From the IMG/VR virus record IMGVR_UViG_3300031963_000916, positions 1 through 24,113 of that record: 24,113 bases of DNA; one strand, given 5' to 3'. Each line of letters opens with the position of its first letter. Within the stretch, counting starts at the first letter, position 1. This stretch comes from a virus. Below, piece after piece: positions 23,002 to 24,113 of the stretch. The notes below the pieces were generated by a model. It searched no databases and had not been told where the DNA came from. It worked only from the letters and a program-made list of their open reading frames with translations. The position numbers were made by a program, and so were the translations under genes.

Positions 23002-23120
23002 GTCGCAACCGCGACAAACATCTAAGTATAAATAACTTAATATTGTTCACAACAACTGCTTAGGTGTACGACCAAAAAAATTCTCCCCGTCAAGTTAGCG
23101 CCTGGCGGGGAGAAGTTTTT
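23002..23120 (+). ncRNA. Candidate small RNA with 5' hairpin, long stem and terminator
   Basis: Hand folding gives: hairpin 23002-23006/23011-23015 with AACC loop; long stem 23018-23026/23059-23067 (one T-G pair), enclosing TTGTT-CAC-AACAA (23043-23055); and a strong terminator stem 23081-23092/23103-23114 followed by TTTTT. An upstream extended -10 at 22987-22995 places the start at 23001-23002. An additional short hairpin at 22970-22985 lies before it. No protein-coding frame is seen. It may instead be the 3' UTR of the holin-like gene. Size about 119 bases. Confidence 0.38.
23081..23120. terminator. Bidirectional intrinsic terminator
   Basis: 12-base stem, 23081-23092 with 23103-23114 (one T-G pair), loop of 10. 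Plus-strand side ends in TTTTT (23116-23120); minus-strand RNA continues into TTTTTTT (complement of 23074-23080). It separates the rightward holin-like gene from the convergent HTH gene and works for both. Confidence 0.88.
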
Positions 23121-23129
23121 AATTGGTGT

Positions 23130-23600
23130 TTAGTTTTTGATTTTGGTTCTAGCAACTCCGTAATATAGCGGATTTGAGGAACTTAGACCCAGTGCCTTAG
23201 CAATCTTGGTCAGGGAAACTCCGTTGTCTTCATACTCGTGGCGAAGAGCCTCGTGGTAATCTTCAACGCTTTTATCCTTAGCGGCCTTGATACGCTCTAC
23301 TGCTTCGGCTAACTGCTCTGGAGTAGCCTTGCTACGAGAACGCTTTGTTGATGGTGCTACATCTGCCGTAGTAACACGACGACGGACACCAGCGTAGGTA
23401 ACGCCAACTGCTTGGGCAATTGCGATAAGCGAGCCACCCTTGTTGTAATACTCAACAAGTAGGCGTGTGTATTCACGACTTGCGTCGTGCTGTGGCGACT
23501 TAGTGTTGCGAGAACCATAAGCCTGTCTTGCCAAAGGCAAGAGTTCAATAAGGCGTGGGGCGTAAGCCTCTACCAGTTCGTTGTTTCTCATATATACCAT
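23130..23600 (-). CDS. DNA-binding protein with two helix-turn-helix repeats
   Basis: A 156-residue protein. Two similar units are visible: residues 41-76 (EYTRLLVEYYNKGGSLIAIA then AVGVTYAGVRRRV) and 112-149 (DYHEALRHEYEDNGVSLTKI then AKALGLSSSNPLYYGV), each with an E/DY..L..EY..G.SL..IA.A.G pattern and an HTH. A basic linker (KRSRSKATPEQ) lies between them. Likely a transcription regulator or DNA-structuring protein of actinophages. Both ATG 23600 and ATG 23591 are possible; a weak AGAAAGAAG precedes the first. Promoter-like TATAAT lies upstream at 23640-23645. Operators may lie in the adjoining 23601-23736 gap. Confidence 0.83.
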   Translation of the reverse strand: MVYMRNNELVEAYAPRLIELLPLARQAYGSRNTKSPQHDASREYTRLLVEYYNKGGSLIAIAQAVGVTYAGVRRRVTTADVAPSTKRSRSKATPEQLAEAVERIKAAKDKSVEDYHEALRHEYEDNGVSLTKIAKALGLSSSNPLYYGVARTKIKN

Positions 23601-23639
23601 CTTCTTTCTATATCTGGGCTTGAAAAACCTTTATACCTG

Positions 23640-23668
23640 ATTATAGACACGCCGTTTATTAGAAAGCA
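23640..23668 (-). promoter_or_regulatory. Promoter of the double-HTH gene with CTAATAAACGG element
   Basis: Minus-strand -10 TATAAT (23640-23645) preceded by CTAATAAACGG (23652-23662), six bases between; possible -35 TGCTTT at 23663-23668. The leader would be about 33 bases. Same arrangement as at 7555-7577. Confidence 0.5.
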
Positions 23669-23736
23669 AATTAATACAATAAGCCCACGGCGAACATGTA
23701 TGATAGTTTCTATACAAGAAATTACATAAGGAAGTT

Positions 23737-23877
23737 ATGGGAAAAGCAAAGAAATCGGCTCCTTCAACCCCTGCTAAAAAGGGCGACAATAATGACCGCA
23801 ACAACGGCAAGGCGTGGAAGAAACGCCCCAAGGTGTTTGACAAAATCAAACGCAAATTAGTAACTAAGGAAAAGTAA
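23737..23877 (+). CDS. 46-residue highly basic peptide
   Basis: ATG 23737, with AAGGA five to six bases upstream, gives a 46-residue protein with many Lys/Arg (MGKAKKSAPSTPAKK, WKKRPK, KIKRKLVTKEK), no Cys and no hydrophobic segment. Such a peptide could bind nucleic acid or act as a small antagonist; function unknown. It ends immediately before the TTG start of the lipoprotein gene. TGTAT-N10-ATACA (23697-23716) upstream may be an operator. Confidence 0.7.
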   Translation: MGKAKKSAPSTPAKKGDNNDRNNGKAWKKRPKVFDKIKRKLVTKEK

Positions 23878-24113
23878 TTGAAAAAATCAATCGCAATCGC
23901 AGGTATAGCCCTGCTTATGGTTGGACTAACTGGATGTGCAGGTAAGTTTGAATTGTTTCAAAAAGCCTACGAAACATGTGGTTCCCCCGCTGGAATTAGA
24001 GTATCCGATGAAGGAAAATCCATCACCATTGATGGCTATGGAGAAGATGACTACTCTGGAGCAGACCTCTACGACACCGTTTGTGTCCTAGACGCAATCA
24101 AGACTCCTGAGTA
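23878..24113 (+). CDS. Secreted lipoprotein, 3' partial
   Basis: The frame starts at TTG 23878 directly after the previous stop, with AAGGA about seven bases before. Residues 1-20 form a lipoprotein signal: KK, hydrophobic IAIAGIALLMVG, then lipobox LTGC with C20 as the lipidated residue. The mature part, with two more cysteines (tail cut at the window end), is acidic. It is probably anchored outside the membrane, as in phage superinfection-exclusion lipoproteins; this role is inference. No earlier ATG is possible without leaving this frame. Confidence 0.72.
   Translation, partial: MKKSIAIAGIALLMVGLTGCAGKFELFQKAYETCGSPAGIRVSDEGKSITIDGYGEDDYSGADLYDTVCVLDAIKTPE

Noticed and set aside
22961-23129. 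tRNA gene in the hairpin-rich gap
   Set aside because: No T-arm consensus, no anticodon arm at proper spacing, no 7-bp acceptor stem.

Overview
The window reads as part of a double-stranded DNA tailed-phage genome (or a prophage/viral contig) infecting an actinobacterium. Evidence for the host: two WhiB-type Fe-S proteins, DUF3039 and DUF7455-type small zinc proteins, a B12-dependent class II ribonucleotide reductase with NrdH, an FmdB zinc-ribbon protein, and several genes that look leaderless. The DNA is moderately AT-rich by eye, unlike classic high-GC actinobacteria, so a freshwater/aquatic low-GC actinobacterium (Nanopelagicales-like) is my best guess; this is inference. Capsid, terminase and endolysin genes are not visible.

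Layout. (1) 1-1992, rightward: recombination/replication module of a Cas4/RecB-like nuclease (5' end cut off), a Sak4-like RecA-fold ATPase and a DUF669-like ssDNA-binding protein. (2) 2071-5628, rightward: a possible glycosyltransferase, small unknowns, a SAM methyltransferase, a T4 endonuclease V-like repair enzyme, a terminator, then an unknown gene coupled to a WhiB/zinc-ribbon fusion. (3) 5629-7495, leftward: an actinophage-type metallophosphoesterase, a small HTH protein and a DUF2746-like membrane protein. (4) 7682-11285, rightward: a large prim-pol/SF3 helicase replicase, then, behind a structured leader, a GT-A-like glycosyltransferase. (5) 11200-13332, leftward: a small serine recombinase, a small basic protein and an ABC-ATPase/GNAT fusion. 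(6) 13374-13660: two overlooked tiny genes. (7) 13670-19220, leftward: a tail-fibre operon with collagen-like, C1q-like and Mtd-like parts and repeats. (8) 19333-19790: two divergent small zinc-protein genes sharing a back-to-back promoter. (9) 19857-22960, rightward: nrdJ, nrdH, fmdB-like, whiB-like and a holin-like membrane protein. (10) 22961-23120: a hairpin-rich interval that may be a small RNA ending in a bidirectional terminator. (11) 23130-24113: a double-HTH protein leftward, then a basic peptide and a lipoprotein (cut off by the window end) rightward.

How it fits together: the nuclease, Sak4, SSB-like protein, prim-pol/helicase and metallophosphoesterase would replicate and recombine phage DNA; the reductase and NrdH supply dNTPs; the endonuclease V-like enzyme repairs UV damage. 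Two possible glycosyltransferases, a methyltransferase and an ABC/GNAT fusion raise the possibility of DNA or surface modification. The tail-fibre block sets host range. No stretch over 300 bases lacks a gene. The most novel items are the switch-like RNA at 10358-10415, the candidate small RNA at 23002-23120, the WhiB/zinc-ribbon fusion and the ABC/GNAT fusion.
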